The position numbers were made by a program, and so were the translations under genes. A stretch of 34,700 bases of DNA, from NCBI GenBank assembly GCA_027068615.1, contig JAMOQV010000073.1, positions 1 through 34,700 on the forward strand. Reading direction: 5' to 3'. The stretch is from Helicobacteraceae bacterium (GTDB lineage Bacteria; Campylobacterota; Campylobacteria; Campylobacterales; Sulfurimonadaceae). Shown here in pieces: positions 7,958 through 15,779 of this stretch. The notes under the pieces were generated by a model. That model worked only from the letters and a program-made list of their open reading frames with translations. It searched no databases and was not told the origin of the DNA. Position 1 is the first letter of the stretch. Each line of letters starts with the position of its first letter.

Positions 7958-8393
7958 AAAGACCCTTAAATTGTTTATTGTATAATGTAGCTTTATCTAT
8001 AAGTTTTTTATCAGTTATTACACTTGGAGACAATTTTTTATATGTACCTATCATAATTTCACATATAGTTTTTATCTTTGCTTTATCTGCTGTTGTTATA
8101 AAATCATGTGTTGCTATCTCATTTATAGTTTTCATGTATTTATTTGCCATATCTATATAATCTACATATTTTAGTGATACTTTTGATTGTGCCATTATTG
8201 TTGAAGCCATACGGTTATATATATCTAGTTCAAAAGCTTCTTTTGCTAGTTTGTAAGCTTCTTTATAATCACTTGTTTCATAGTAATACTTGGCTTCTAA
8301 GGAGAGTTTATAAGATGGATTTGCTAAAAAAAATAGGCTCATAACTATTAGAAGTATTCCAGCAATAGATGGAAACATTATTTTATAACTCAT
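7938..8393 (-). CDS. Small membrane-anchored protein, TPR-like
   Basis: Not a family I recognise. The 151-aa product has one hydrophobic segment at about residues 8-24, probably an uncleaved anchor, then a helical region. Residues about 30-65 (Y-x-x-SDYKEAYKLAKEAFELD) read like a tetratricopeptide repeat hairpin, suggesting a protein-interaction role on the periplasmic side. Its start overlaps the acyltransferase gene by 11 nt and its end overlaps the recombinase by 20 nt, so it is embedded in the operon and translation is probably coupled. Confidence 0.75.
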   Translation of the reverse strand: MSYKIMFPSIAGILLIVMSLFFLANPSYKLSLEAKYYYETSDYKEAYKLAKEAFELDIYNRMASTIMAQSKVSLKYVDYIDMANKYMKTINEIATHDFITTADKAKIKTICEIMIGTYKKLSPSVITDKKLIDKATLYNKQFKGLFEKVTK

Positions 8394-9015
8394 TTTTTAA
8401 CAATCCATTTTTTATAGTATCTTTAGCATCTTCTAAACTCATATCAGATACATCGATAAAATCACTTATATAGTAGTGAATTTCACCAAATGGTTTGGGT
8501 ATGATAAACTTATCCCAAGATGGTATCTGCCAATATAAAGTTGGTTTTATCTCAACCAATACAATTCTTACTTTTGCTTTTTGAGCCATAACAACGATGC
8601 CATCGTGAACTATATGTCTAGGGCCTTTTGGACCATCAGGAGTGATGCCCAAATCATAGCCATCTTTTAAAGATTTTATAGATTCTATAAGAGCTTTTAC
8701 CCCTCCACGAGTGCTTGAGCCTCTTATTGTCTCAAAACCAAACTTGTTTAGCGTTTTTGTGATAAGATTTCCATCAAAATGTTCAGATATAACAAGTTTT
8801 ACTTTTGGAGTTTTTTTGTAGTGGGTATAAGCATAAGGTATCATCAAAAGCTCACCATGCCAACAAGCCATGATAAAGTTTTCATCCCCTAGAGTATCTG
8901 GAGCATGAAAAACTTTTTTATTTGTTAGATATAAAAGTCGAATAAGCAGTGAGCCTAAAGATGGCACTATGATTAAAGCTAAAAACCGTGAAGTTTTTTT
9001 TAAAAGCTTTTTCAA
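8383..9015 (-). CDS. DUF374 lysophospholipid/LPS acyltransferase family protein
   Basis: Protein of 210 aa from the DUF374 branch of the LPLAT superfamily, membrane-associated enzymes that transfer acyl chains to glycerolipids or lipid A. Visible landmarks: an N-terminal hydrophobic segment (about 12-30), the catalytic-type histidine His53 in CWHGELLM, the RGSSTRGG block (98-105) and the TPDGPKGPR block (125-133), which is diagnostic of the family. The actual acyl acceptor is unknown. It starts 4 nt after miaB ends. The same pairing of miaB and a DUF374 gene next to an HP0268-type gene is, to my recollection, found in Helicobacter pylori (HP0268-HP0270). Confidence 0.85.
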   Translation of the reverse strand: MKKLLKKTSRFLALIIVPSLGSLLIRLLYLTNKKVFHAPDTLGDENFIMACWHGELLMIPYAYTHYKKTPKVKLVISEHFDGNLITKTLNKFGFETIRGSSTRGGVKALIESIKSLKDGYDLGITPDGPKGPRHIVHDGIVVMAQKAKVRIVLVEIKPTLYWQIPSWDKFIIPKPFGEIHYYISDFIDVSDMSLEDAKDTIKNGLLKNEL

Positions 9016-9019
9016 CTCT

Positions 9020-10321
9020 TTACTCTACAATCTCACCAGTTAAGATAGTTCTACCTATAGCTGTTATCTTAACATCTCTAAATTGACCTAAAAGCTCATC
9101 TGAGCCTTTTACTTTTACTACAAAGTTGTTATCAGTTCTACCACTTACATACATATCTTGGTTTAAATCTTCAAAGTAAACTTTGTAAATTTTTCCCATT
9201 TGAGATGCATTTATCTCATCTAGTATCTCAGTATGAAGGCTTTGAAGAGTAGTTAGTCTTTGTGAAGCTACATCAGCATCTACTACATTTGTATAGTGTT
9301 GAGCTTCTGTTTCTGGGCGAGGGGAGTATTTAAAAGAGAAGATTTGTTCAAACCTTACTTTTCTCATCACATCCAAAGTTTCTTCAAAATCCTCATCACT
9401 TTCCCCTGGAAATGCAACAATTATATCTGTAGATATACTAACCTCTGGACACATTGATTTTAGTTTTTCAACACGATTTAAGAACCACTCTTTTGAGTAA
9501 CCTCTTTTCATATCTCTTAAAACTTTACTTGAGCCACTTTGAAGTGGCATATGCATAGATTTACATATCTTAGGGTTGTTTGCAAACTCTTCTATAAACT
9601 CATCATCCATATGAAAAGGGTGAGGTGATGTAAAACGGATACGCTCAAGATTATCTATCTTACTTAACTCTCTTAAAAGATAAGTAAAGTTTACTTTTTT
9701 ATGGTCATCATTTGAAAATCTTCTTCCGTAGTTATTTACATTTTGACCAAGTAAAAATATCTCTTTTGCACCATTATCTACACTTCTTTGAGCTTCATTT
9801 ACTATAAGATTTAGTGGGATTGATACCTCTTCCCCACGAGTTTTTGGAACGATGCAGTAAGTACAAGATTTATCGCATCCCATAGAGATATTTATGTAAG
9901 CTTTAAAAGGTGATGATCGAAAATCTTTAAAAGCAAATTCACTCTCATCATAGTTTATATCTATCTCAACAGCTTTATCTTTATGTAAAACTTCACTTAT
10001 CTTAGATACATTTCTAGCACCTAGTACAAAGTTTACATAAGGAGCTCTTTTGATTATCTCTTTTCCAAGATGTGATGCAGTACAACCACAAACACCTATC
10101 TTTGCATCTTCTTTTTTCTTTTTGTTAAAAACACCCAACTCTGAGAAAAGTTTAGATACTGGTTTTTCCCTAACTGAGCAGGTATTTATCAAGATAAGGT
10201 CGGCTTCTTCAAGTTTTGTAGTAGTCTCATAATCATCTTTTTCACGAAGTTCAGCTATCATATGTTCGCTGTCTCGTGAGTTCATAGCACAACCTAGTGT
10301 CTCGATAAATAACTTTTTCAT
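9020..10321 (-). CDS. miaB: tRNA-2-methylthio-N6-dimethylallyladenosine synthase MiaB
   Basis: Radical-SAM methylthiotransferase that adds the 2-methylthio group to i6A37 of tRNA. The 433 aa divide into the N-terminal UPF0004 domain, with cluster cysteines C11, C48 and C80 (TLGC, NTCSVR, GCTAS), the radical-SAM domain with C149-x3-C153-x2-C156 and a LGQNVNNYG block, and a C-terminal TRAM domain (about 370-433). MQSGS and the SPHP segment fit MiaB better than the related RimO or MtaB. The gene follows the HP0268-like gene with a 13-nt gap. Confidence 0.96.
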   Translation of the reverse strand: MKKLFIETLGCAMNSRDSEHMIAELREKDDYETTTKLEEADLILINTCSVREKPVSKLFSELGVFNKKKKEDAKIGVCGCTASHLGKEIIKRAPYVNFVLGARNVSKISEVLHKDKAVEIDINYDESEFAFKDFRSSPFKAYINISMGCDKSCTYCIVPKTRGEEVSIPLNLIVNEAQRSVDNGAKEIFLLGQNVNNYGRRFSNDDHKKVNFTYLLRELSKIDNLERIRFTSPHPFHMDDEFIEEFANNPKICKSMHMPLQSGSSKVLRDMKRGYSKEWFLNRVEKLKSMCPEVSISTDIIVAFPGESDEDFEETLDVMRKVRFEQIFSFKYSPRPETEAQHYTNVVDADVASQRLTTLQSLHTEILDEINASQMGKIYKVYFEDLNQDMYVSGRTDNNFVVKVKGSDELLGQFRDVKITAIGRTILTGEIVE

Positions 10322-10334
10322 TTTATATTTCTTT

Positions 10335-10580
10335 TTAGTTCATTATATGTACTTGGTACATATACTCGTTGTCTGAAAGACCGAATTTTACTTCACTCAT
10401 ATAAAAACTTTTACCTTTTGCTTCAAAATAGTCTTGAAGTTCTAGTAAATCTTTGTGAGAATTTTCTCTATCAAAGTAAAATATAACACTATCTTCTTTC
10501 TCAACACTAGCTTCTATCTTAGAAAGCTCTGCTTTTTTAGGCTTTTTATCAATATCTGTTCTTGCAAATAATAATTCCAT
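10335..10580 (-). CDS. HP0268-family small nuclease-like protein
   Basis: Protein of 81 aa that resembles Helicobacter pylori HP0268 in length and in the pattern E-x-SVIFYF...HKDLL...[13 protein letters not shown]0268 has been described as an Smr-like fold protein with DNA-nicking and RNase activity; whether this homologue cuts nucleic acid is not shown by the sequence. First gene of the eight-gene minus-strand operon; AGGAG at 10590-10594 supports the start. Its position directly ahead of miaB matches HP0268-HP0269. Confidence 0.8.
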   Translation of the reverse strand: MELLFARTDIDKKPKKAELSKIEASVEKEDSVIFYFDRENSHKDLLELQDYFEAKGKSFYMSEVKFGLSDNEYMYQVHIMN

Positions 10581-10614
10581 CTCTTAATGCTCCTAGTTTT
10601 TTATAAAGTTTTGC

Positions 10615-10620
10615 ATTATA
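10615..10620 (-). promoter_or_regulatory. -10 box of the HP0268-like/miaB operon
   Basis: TATAAT on the minus strand lies 35-40 nt before the first start codon of the operon. No clear -35. Confidence 0.5.
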
Positions 10621-10659
10621 GTTAATTTCTACTAAAGAACTGATTAAAAAGAATTTTGG

Positions 10660-10665
10660 TATAAT
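10660..10665 (+). promoter_or_regulatory. nusA: -10 box of nusA
   Basis: TATAAT in the context TTTTGGTATAATTTC lies 75 nt upstream of nusA, after a T/A-rich tract typical of epsilonproteobacterial sigma-70 promoters. Confidence 0.5.
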
Positions 10666-10740
10666 TTCATACTTCATAAGAAATCCCCCAATTATTACAT
10701 TATTATTTTTTGTGAAACAGATTAAGATTAGGATATTACT

Positions 10741-11874
10741 ATGGAAAAAATTTTAGATATTGTTGATGCTATCGCACATGAAAAGGGTCTTGCACCCCAA
10801 AAAGTAAAAGAAGCACTAAAAATTGCTTTTATTCAAACTGCAAAAAGAGTTATAGGAAATAACCTTGCTTTTGAAGCTGTTATAAACGAAGAAACAAAAA
10901 CTATCGACATCATTCAGACTATAACAGTTGTAGCTGATGATGATGAAAAACTACAAGATGAAGAGATAGCACCTGCTTACATCTCTATAACTGAAGCTAG
11001 AGAGTATGATGATCAAGTTGAGTTAGGTGATCAACTTCAAATTGATCATGATTTAGAAGAGTATGGAAGAACTGGAGCTTCTCAACTTCATCGTGAGATA
11101 GAGTACCATATACAAAGACTTATAGAGGATGAAGTTTTTAATAAGTATAAAAGTAAGATAGGAACTTTAGCATCTGGTCAGGTTATAAGAGTTGATTCTA
11201 AAAACAACACTTATATAGAAGTTGATGAGATTCGTGCTATATTACCTATGAAAAGTCGTATAAAAGGTGAAATTTTTAAAGTTGGGGATCATATAAAAGC
11301 AGTAGTTCGCCGTGTAAATATGGATAAGATAAATGGTATCCAGATAGAGTTATCTCGTACAAGTCCTAAGTTTTTAGAAACACTTTTAGAACTTCAAGTT
11401 CCAGAGATTGCAGATGGTTCAGTTATCATAGAAAAATCGGCTCGTATCCCTGGGCAAAGAGCAAAAGTAGCACTTATATCAACTCATCCACAAGTTGATG
11501 CAGTTGGTTCAACAGTTGGTGTAAAAGGTGTTCGTATAAATGCAGTAAGTAAAGAGCTAAATGGTGAAAATATAGACTGTATAGAGTACACAAATATACC
11601 TGAACTTTTTGTATCTCGTATAATGAGTCCAGCTATTATATCTCATGTAGAGATAGTTAAAAATGAAGAGGGTGAAGATGAAAAAATCATCATCACACTT
11701 CCAGCTGATCAAAAATCAAAAGCTATTGGTAAAAGTGGTATCAATATCCGTTTGGCTTCTATGCTAACAGGAGTAGATATAGAACTTGTTGAAAATGACC
11801 AAGTTACATCAGAAAGTGGAGAGATAGAAGAAGCCAAAGATGGTGTTGATGCACTTGAAGCACTGTTTAACTAA
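10741..11874 (+). CDS. nusA: Transcription termination/antitermination factor NusA
   Basis: NusA binds RNA polymerase and modulates pausing, termination and antitermination. The 377-aa protein contains the N-terminal polymerase-binding domain (to about 130), an S1 domain (about 135-200, ASGQVIRVD through KAVVRRVN), and two KH domains, the second with the GKSGINIRLAS loop at about 324-334. It ends after the KH domains in a short acidic tail and lacks the C-terminal acidic repeats of the E. coli protein, which is usual for this lineage. It is transcribed alone here, convergent with the PHP phosphatase gene 9 nt away. Confidence 0.97.
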   Translation: MEKILDIVDAIAHEKGLAPQKVKEALKIAFIQTAKRVIGNNLAFEAVINEETKTIDIIQTITVVADDDEKLQDEEIAPAYISITEAREYDDQVELGDQLQIDHDLEEYGRTGASQLHREIEYHIQRLIEDEVFNKYKSKIGTLASGQVIRVDSKNNTYIEVDEIRAILPMKSRIKGEIFKVGDHIKAVVRRVNMDKINGIQIELSRTSPKFLETLLELQVPEIADGSVIIEKSARIPGQRAKVALISTHPQVDAVGSTVGVKGVRINAVSKELNGENIDCIEYTNIPELFVSRIMSPAIISHVEIVKNEEGEDEKIIITLPADQKSKAIGKSGINIRLASMLTGVDIELVENDQVTSESGEIEEAKDGVDALEALFN

Positions 11875-11883
11875 TCTAAATTA

Positions 11884-12663
11884 TTAAAGATTGAGAAAGA
11901 TTTTTTCTCTATCTTTATAGACTACACACTTTTTATAACCTATCTCTTTTGCAAGTGATACAATCTCATCTGAAAAAAGTCCAACTTGTTCTGGTGAGTG
12001 AGCATCTGAGCCAAAAGTTATAGGGATATTTAGTTTAAAAGCCTCTTTTAAAAGTGCTTTTGATGGGTATGCTTCTTTTATAGGCTTTCTATATCCTGCC
12101 ATATTTATCTCTAGTGTCATATCTGCATTTTTTATAGCCAAAAGAGCCTCTTTTGCAATTTCAACTATATCTTTGTTTGGCATAAATTTAAAAACTTTTA
12201 TAAGGTCTAAATGTCCAACTATATCAAAAAGATTAGTTTGTGCCATCTCTTTTATGCTATCAAAATATTTTTGCCATATCTCATCTATATTTTGAGTTTC
12301 ATATTTGCCTATAAATTCAGGGTTATCAAAACCCCAACCATCTATAAAATGGACACTTCCTATAAGATAATCAACTTTTGCATTTAAAACTCTATCGTCC
12401 ATATATCCTAAAAGGTAATCAACTTCATAACCTAGTAAAATCTCTATATCTTCTTTATATATTTTTTTAGCTTCTAAGATATCTTTTTCATATCCTTTCA
12501 TCTGTTCAAAGCTCATACGGTATTTTTTATCAAAATTCATTGGTGCATGGTCTGAGAAACCAAAATATTTTGTACCGTTTTTTATAGCATTTTCTATATA
12601 TTGAGATATTTTACCTTCAGCGTGGTTACATAGTGTGGTATGATTATGTAAATCAACTATCAT
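11884..12663 (-). CDS. PHP-domain histidinol-phosphatase (HisJ/HisK type)
   Basis: PHP metallo-phosphatase, probably converting histidinol phosphate to histidinol in histidine synthesis. Metal-binding residues expected for the fold are visible in the 259 aa: H6 and H8 (DLHNHT), D38-H39 (GFSDHAP), E80, H105 (GSVHF), H151 (GHLD), D220 and H222 (GSDAH). The LDLI/LEINMAGYRKP region and length match HisJ-type enzymes. Other PHP phosphoesterases look similar, so the substrate is inferred. hisH and hisA lie 17 kb away in the same window. The start at 12663 is only about 85 nt from the divergent cheZ gene. Confidence 0.85.
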   Translation of the reverse strand: MIVDLHNHTTLCNHAEGKISQYIENAIKNGTKYFGFSDHAPMNFDKKYRMSFEQMKGYEKDILEAKKIYKEDIEILLGYEVDYLLGYMDDRVLNAKVDYLIGSVHFIDGWGFDNPEFIGKYETQNIDEIWQKYFDSIKEMAQTNLFDIVGHLDLIKVFKFMPNKDIVEIAKEALLAIKNADMTLEINMAGYRKPIKEAYPSKALLKEAFKLNIPITFGSDAHSPEQVGLFSDEIVSLAKEIGYKKCVVYKDREKIFLNL

Positions 12664-12700
12664 ATTTTCTCTTTTTTCTTTATTTGTAGTAATTTTATGA

Positions 12701-12706
12701 TATTAT
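12701..12706 (+). promoter_or_regulatory. cheZ: Probable -10 region of cheZ
   Basis: TATTAT in the context TTATGATATTATAGTG, 44 nt ahead of the cheZ start and inside the short divergent gap with the phosphatase gene. It deviates from TATAAT at one position. Confidence 0.35.
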
Positions 12707-12749
12707 AGTGTCAAAAAATTAATTTTACCAATTAATAATGGAGATATTT

Positions 12750-13427
12750 ATGACTCAAGATGAACTTGATGCTTTGATGGGTGGTGATGTAGATACTATC
12801 GATGAAGAGATGGCTGAAGTTGAAGAAAAAGAGGATAAAAAAGAACCTGTAGAAGATAAAAAAATTATAGAAAACCATGTACAGGAGGGTCAATTGCCAT
12901 TTCCAGCAACAAATGAAAACAAGATGGTACATCAACTAGATGATGTAACAAGAGAGAGCGAAGAGAAAGCTGGTGAGATTTTTGATATTATTGAAAATAT
13001 TTCTAACGAGCTTATGGAAAAAGAGGATAATCTTAATACTATTTTAGAGATTGTTGAATCAAATATTACACTTTTTACAACTTTAAGTACTAAATTTCCA
13101 GAGGTTGAAGCTTTTAAAACTCAACTAGAAAAAAATGAGACAGCAAAAGAGGAAGTAAATACTGTTTTAGAGATGTTGCAAAATAGTGGTGATGATATAA
13201 TGAATGTTATGGATATAATGCAATTTCAAGATATTCATCGTCAAAAGATAGAGAGAGTTATAAATGCTATGAGAGCATTGTCTAAATATATGTCAACACT
13301 ATTTGAAGGTCAGATTGATGATGATAAAAGGGTTGCTTCAGCTCAACACTTACACGGTGATGACAATGATGACTTGGCTTCTGAAGATGAGATGGAAGCA
13401 TTACTAGCTCAGTTTGCGAAAAAATAG
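12750..13427 (+). CDS. cheZ: Chemotaxis phosphatase CheZ (epsilon type)
   Basis: CheZ dephosphorylates CheY-P and resets the flagellar motor signal. I place the start at ATG 12750 (225 aa), because GGAG sits 6 nt upstream; ATG 12738 lacks such a site. A long-helix region (about 70-185) contains the phosphatase motif FQDIHRQ with Asp161 and Gln165, equivalent to the catalytic Asp and Gln of the E. coli enzyme. The C-terminal SEDEMEALLAQF (211-222) is the CheY-binding tail. The N-terminus TQDELDALMGG resembles the CheY-binding peptide of FliM. The acidic linker (about 17-45) is low complexity. The U32 peptidase and purE follow, as around Cj0700-Cj0702 of Campylobacter jejuni. Confidence 0.88.
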   Translation: MTQDELDALMGGDVDTIDEEMAEVEEKEDKKEPVEDKKIIENHVQEGQLPFPATNENKMVHQLDDVTRESEEKAGEIFDIIENISNELMEKEDNLNTILEIVESNITLFTTLSTKFPEVEAFKTQLEKNETAKEEVNTVLEMLQNSGDDIMNVMDIMQFQDIHRQKIERVINAMRALSKYMSTLFEGQIDDDKRVASAQHLHGDDNDDLASEDEMEALLAQFAKK

Positions 13428-13430
13428 TTT

Positions 13431-14723
13431 ATGAAAAAAGTAGAATTATTATCTCCTGCGGGGACACTTGAAAAATTAAAAATTGCATTTGACTTTGGTG
13501 CAGATGCTGTTTATGGTGGGGTTAGCCATTTCTCTCTTCGCATCCGAAGTGGGAAAGAGTTTAGTATGGAAGAGTTTAAAGAGGGTATAGAGTATGCTCA
13601 TGAAAGGGGTAAAAAGGTTTATGCTACTATAAATGGTTTTCCTTTTAACTCACAATTAAACTTACTAAAAAAACATATACTTGCTATGGCAGAGTTAAAA
13701 CCAGATGCATTTATCGTTGCAACTCCTGGTGTTTTAAAACTTTGTAAAGATTTAGTACCAGATATGCCACTTCATCTCTCAACACAAGCAAATGTTATGA
13801 ATGTTTTAGATGCTAAAATATACTATGATATGGGTGCAACTAGGATTATAACTGCTCGTGAAATCTCTTTAAAAGATTTAAAAGAGATAAAAAAAGAGTT
13901 ACCAGAGCTTGAACTTGAAGTTTTTGTCCATGGTAGTATGTGTTTTGCATATAGTGGAAGATGCCTTATCTCAACACTTCAAAGTGGTAGAGTTCCAAAC
14001 CGTGGAAGTTGTGCTAATGATTGCCGTTTCTCTTATGAGATATATGCAGCTAATCCAGATACAGGAACTCTTTTTAAGCTTGAAGAGGAAGAGGGTGTTG
14101 GAACTTATATAATGAATGCAAAAGATTTAAATCTTGCTTCACATATACAAGAGATACTAGATAGTGGTGTAGTAGATAGTATCAAGATAGAGGGTCGTAC
14201 AAAAACAGCTTACTATGCAGCTGTTACTGCAAAAGCTTATAGAATGGCTATAGATGATTATTATGCAGGTAAATTAGATAGTGATAAATATCAGTATGAG
14301 TTAAACTCTTTACAAAATCGTGGATATACAGATGCTTACTTAGTTTCAAGACCATTTGAAAAGCACGATACTCAAAGTTTGGATTTTACTATGCAACTAG
14401 GAACTCATCAAGTAAGTGGACAAGTAACTAAAAATGGTGAGTACTTTTTATGTAAGTATAAAACTCTACCAAATGATGAACTTGAGATTGTAGCACCTCT
14501 TGGAAGTGATATAGCGATAGTCGATAATGAGATAGGCTCAACTTATGAAAGAGATGGTAAACTTTATATGAAGTTGAAAAAACTTGTAGCTGAAAATAAA
14601 AAAGTATGGGATGAGGTACATAGTGGAAATATAAATCCTATAACTCTTCCAACTAAATTACCAGCATATACATTTTTAAGAATACCTGCTCATCTTGATA
14701 TGGGGACATATCCAAAAAATTAA
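13431..14723 (+). CDS. U32-family peptidase / TrhP-like tRNA hydroxylation protein
   Basis: Protein of 430 aa beginning VELLSPAGTLEKLKIA, with the U32 signature at residues 163-181: E-x-F-x-H-G-x-M-C-x4-G-x-C-L-I-S. Cys171, Cys178, Cys194 and Cys198 form a likely iron-sulfur ligand set. U32 proteins were first called collagenases. Several bacterial members (TrhP, RlhA) now act in prephenate-dependent RNA hydroxylation, TrhP at tRNA uridine 34, so a tRNA role is the better guess. The gene begins 3 nt after the cheZ stop and probably shares its transcript; the same neighbour order is known in Campylobacter. Confidence 0.88.
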   Translation: MKKVELLSPAGTLEKLKIAFDFGADAVYGGVSHFSLRIRSGKEFSMEEFKEGIEYAHERGKKVYATINGFPFNSQLNLLKKHILAMAELKPDAFIVATPGVLKLCKDLVPDMPLHLSTQANVMNVLDAKIYYDMGATRIITAREISLKDLKEIKKELPELELEVFVHGSMCFAYSGRCLISTLQSGRVPNRGSCANDCRFSYEIYAANPDTGTLFKLEEEEGVGTYIMNAKDLNLASHIQEILDSGVVDSIKIEGRTKTAYYAAVTAKAYRMAIDDYYAGKLDSDKYQYELNSLQNRGYTDAYLVSRPFEKHDTQSLDFTMQLGTHQVSGQVTKNGEYFLCKYKTLPNDELEIVAPLGSDIAIVDNEIGSTYERDGKLYMKLKKLVAENKKVWDEVHSGNINPITLPTKLPAYTFLRIPAHLDMGTYPKN

Positions 14724-14726
14724 TGT

Positions 14727-14732
14727 TATAAT
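14727..14732 (+). promoter_or_regulatory. purE: -10 box of purE
   Basis: TATAAT in the context TGTTATAATTG, 23 nt upstream of the purE start codon and just after the U32 stop. A weak AAGG ribosome site follows before the start. Confidence 0.5.
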
Positions 14733-14755
14733 TGCAAAAAAATAAAAGGCAATAG

Positions 14756-15253
14756 ATGAAATTTGTATCAATCGTTATGGGTTCAAAAAGTGATTATGAG
14801 GTTATGAAGTCGTGTTCAGATACACTAGAGGCATTTGGTGTTAACTATGAGATGATTATATCTTCTGCTCACCGTTCACCTGAAAGAACTGCTGAGTATA
14901 TAAAACAAGCTGAAGAAAAAGGGGCTCAAGTATTTATTGCGGCTGCTGGTATGGCTGCACACTTAGCTGGTGTACTTTCTTCAAAAACTGTTAAACCTAT
15001 CATTGGTGTTCCTATGTCTGCATCTGCACTTAGTGGTATAGATGCACTACTTTCAACTGTTCAGATGCCAGCTGGTATGCCAGTTGCAACTGTTGCTATT
15101 GGAAAAGCTGGAGCTATAAACTCTGCATTTTTAGCTATGCAAATGTTAGCACTTGAAAATGAAGAATTATCAGTAAAACTAAAAGAAGATAGAATCGCAA
15201 AAGCTAAAAAAGTTGAGATGGATTCTTTAGAGATAGAAACTATTATAGACTAA
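14756..15253 (+). CDS. purE: N5-carboxyaminoimidazole ribonucleotide mutase PurE
   Basis: Class I PurE, which converts N5-CAIR to CAIR in purine synthesis. The 165-aa protein shows the family sequence from the start: MGSKSDYEVM (8-17), SAHRSPERT (about 41-49), the glycine-rich AAAGMAAHLAGVLSS (about 61-75), PMSASALSGIDALLSTVQMPAGMPVATVAIG. Length is normal. The purK partner is not in the window. It has its own -10 box in the gap after the U32 gene. Confidence 0.97.
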   Translation: MKFVSIVMGSKSDYEVMKSCSDTLEAFGVNYEMIISSAHRSPERTAEYIKQAEEKGAQVFIAAAGMAAHLAGVLSSKTVKPIIGVPMSASALSGIDALLSTVQMPAGMPVATVAIGKAGAINSAFLAMQMLALENEELSVKLKEDRIAKAKKVEMDSLEIETIID

Positions 15254-15259
15254 AACAAA

Positions 15260-15276
15260 CGGTACACTTCTTGCTT
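15260..15276 (+). promoter_or_regulatory. Sigma-54 (RpoN)-type promoter before the DUF3972 gene
   Basis: The sequence CGGTAC-ACTTC-TTGCTT has the GG of the -24 element (15261-15262) and the GC of the -12 element (15273-15274) separated by exactly 10 bp. It matches the TGGCAC-N5-TTGCT consensus at all but two positions. Transcription would start near 15286, about 23 nt before the DUF3972 start, leaving room for the AAGGAAG ribosome site. Confidence 0.7.
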
Positions 15277-15308
15277 AAATATTTAATAAGTCTAATTAAG
15301 GAAGTATA

Positions 15309-15779
15309 ATGAAGTGGATGAGTGATTCAGAGTATAGTGAGCTAACAGGTTTAGAACTATCAGCAATAGAAGATTTGATAGAACGGGGGAAGCTTACTAC
15401 TAAAAATGAAAATGGAACACGGCTTATAGACCCATCTAAGGGTGCAGGTTCTGTTGTTCCAGCTCAACTAAAAGAGTTATCTTCACGCAATACAAAAGAG
15501 ATGGTGGTTCAGCCTGAATTTGTTGAAAAAACAATAGGCACTATCATCAATCTTCATGAAAAAGTTCTTGATTCTAAAGATGAAACGATAGAATCTATAA
15601 AAAGTGAAAATACACTTCTAAAAGAGGCTTTACACTCTTTACAAGAGCTTTATGAAGAAGATAGAAAGACAATACACACTTTACAAGAACAGTTAAAACT
15701 TTCACAACAAGAGGTTGAGTTTATGAGAAGAAAATATAAACTTATGTGGAATAAAACTATAGAAGAGCATACAAGTTAA
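15309..15779 (+). CDS. DUF3972 protein
   Basis: Conserved epsilonproteobacterial protein of 156 aa, unknown function, matching the gene after purE in Campylobacter (Cj0703). Residues 1-60 look like a small helix-turn-helix or MerR-like head (SDSEYSELTGLELSAIEDLIERGKL), which could bind DNA. Residues about 75-145 are a long coiled coil rich in Glu, Lys and Leu. The head-plus-coil layout suggests a dimeric regulator or scaffold. It is preceded by a sigma-54-type promoter, and its stop overlaps the next start (TAATG), so it is coupled to the DUF89 gene. Confidence 0.8.
   Translation: MKWMSDSEYSELTGLELSAIEDLIERGKLTTKNENGTRLIDPSKGAGSVVPAQLKELSSRNTKEMVVQPEFVEKTIGTIINLHEKVLDSKDETIESIKSENTLLKEALHSLQELYEEDRKTIHTLQEQLKLSQQEVEFMRRKYKLMWNKTIEEHTS

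Noticed and set aside
11886-11916. Hairpin after nusA
   Set aside because: AAAGAT-T-GAGAAA pairs with TTTCTC-T-ATCTTT, but it lies in the coding end of the histidinol-phosphatase gene, has mismatches and no T-run; probably incidental.
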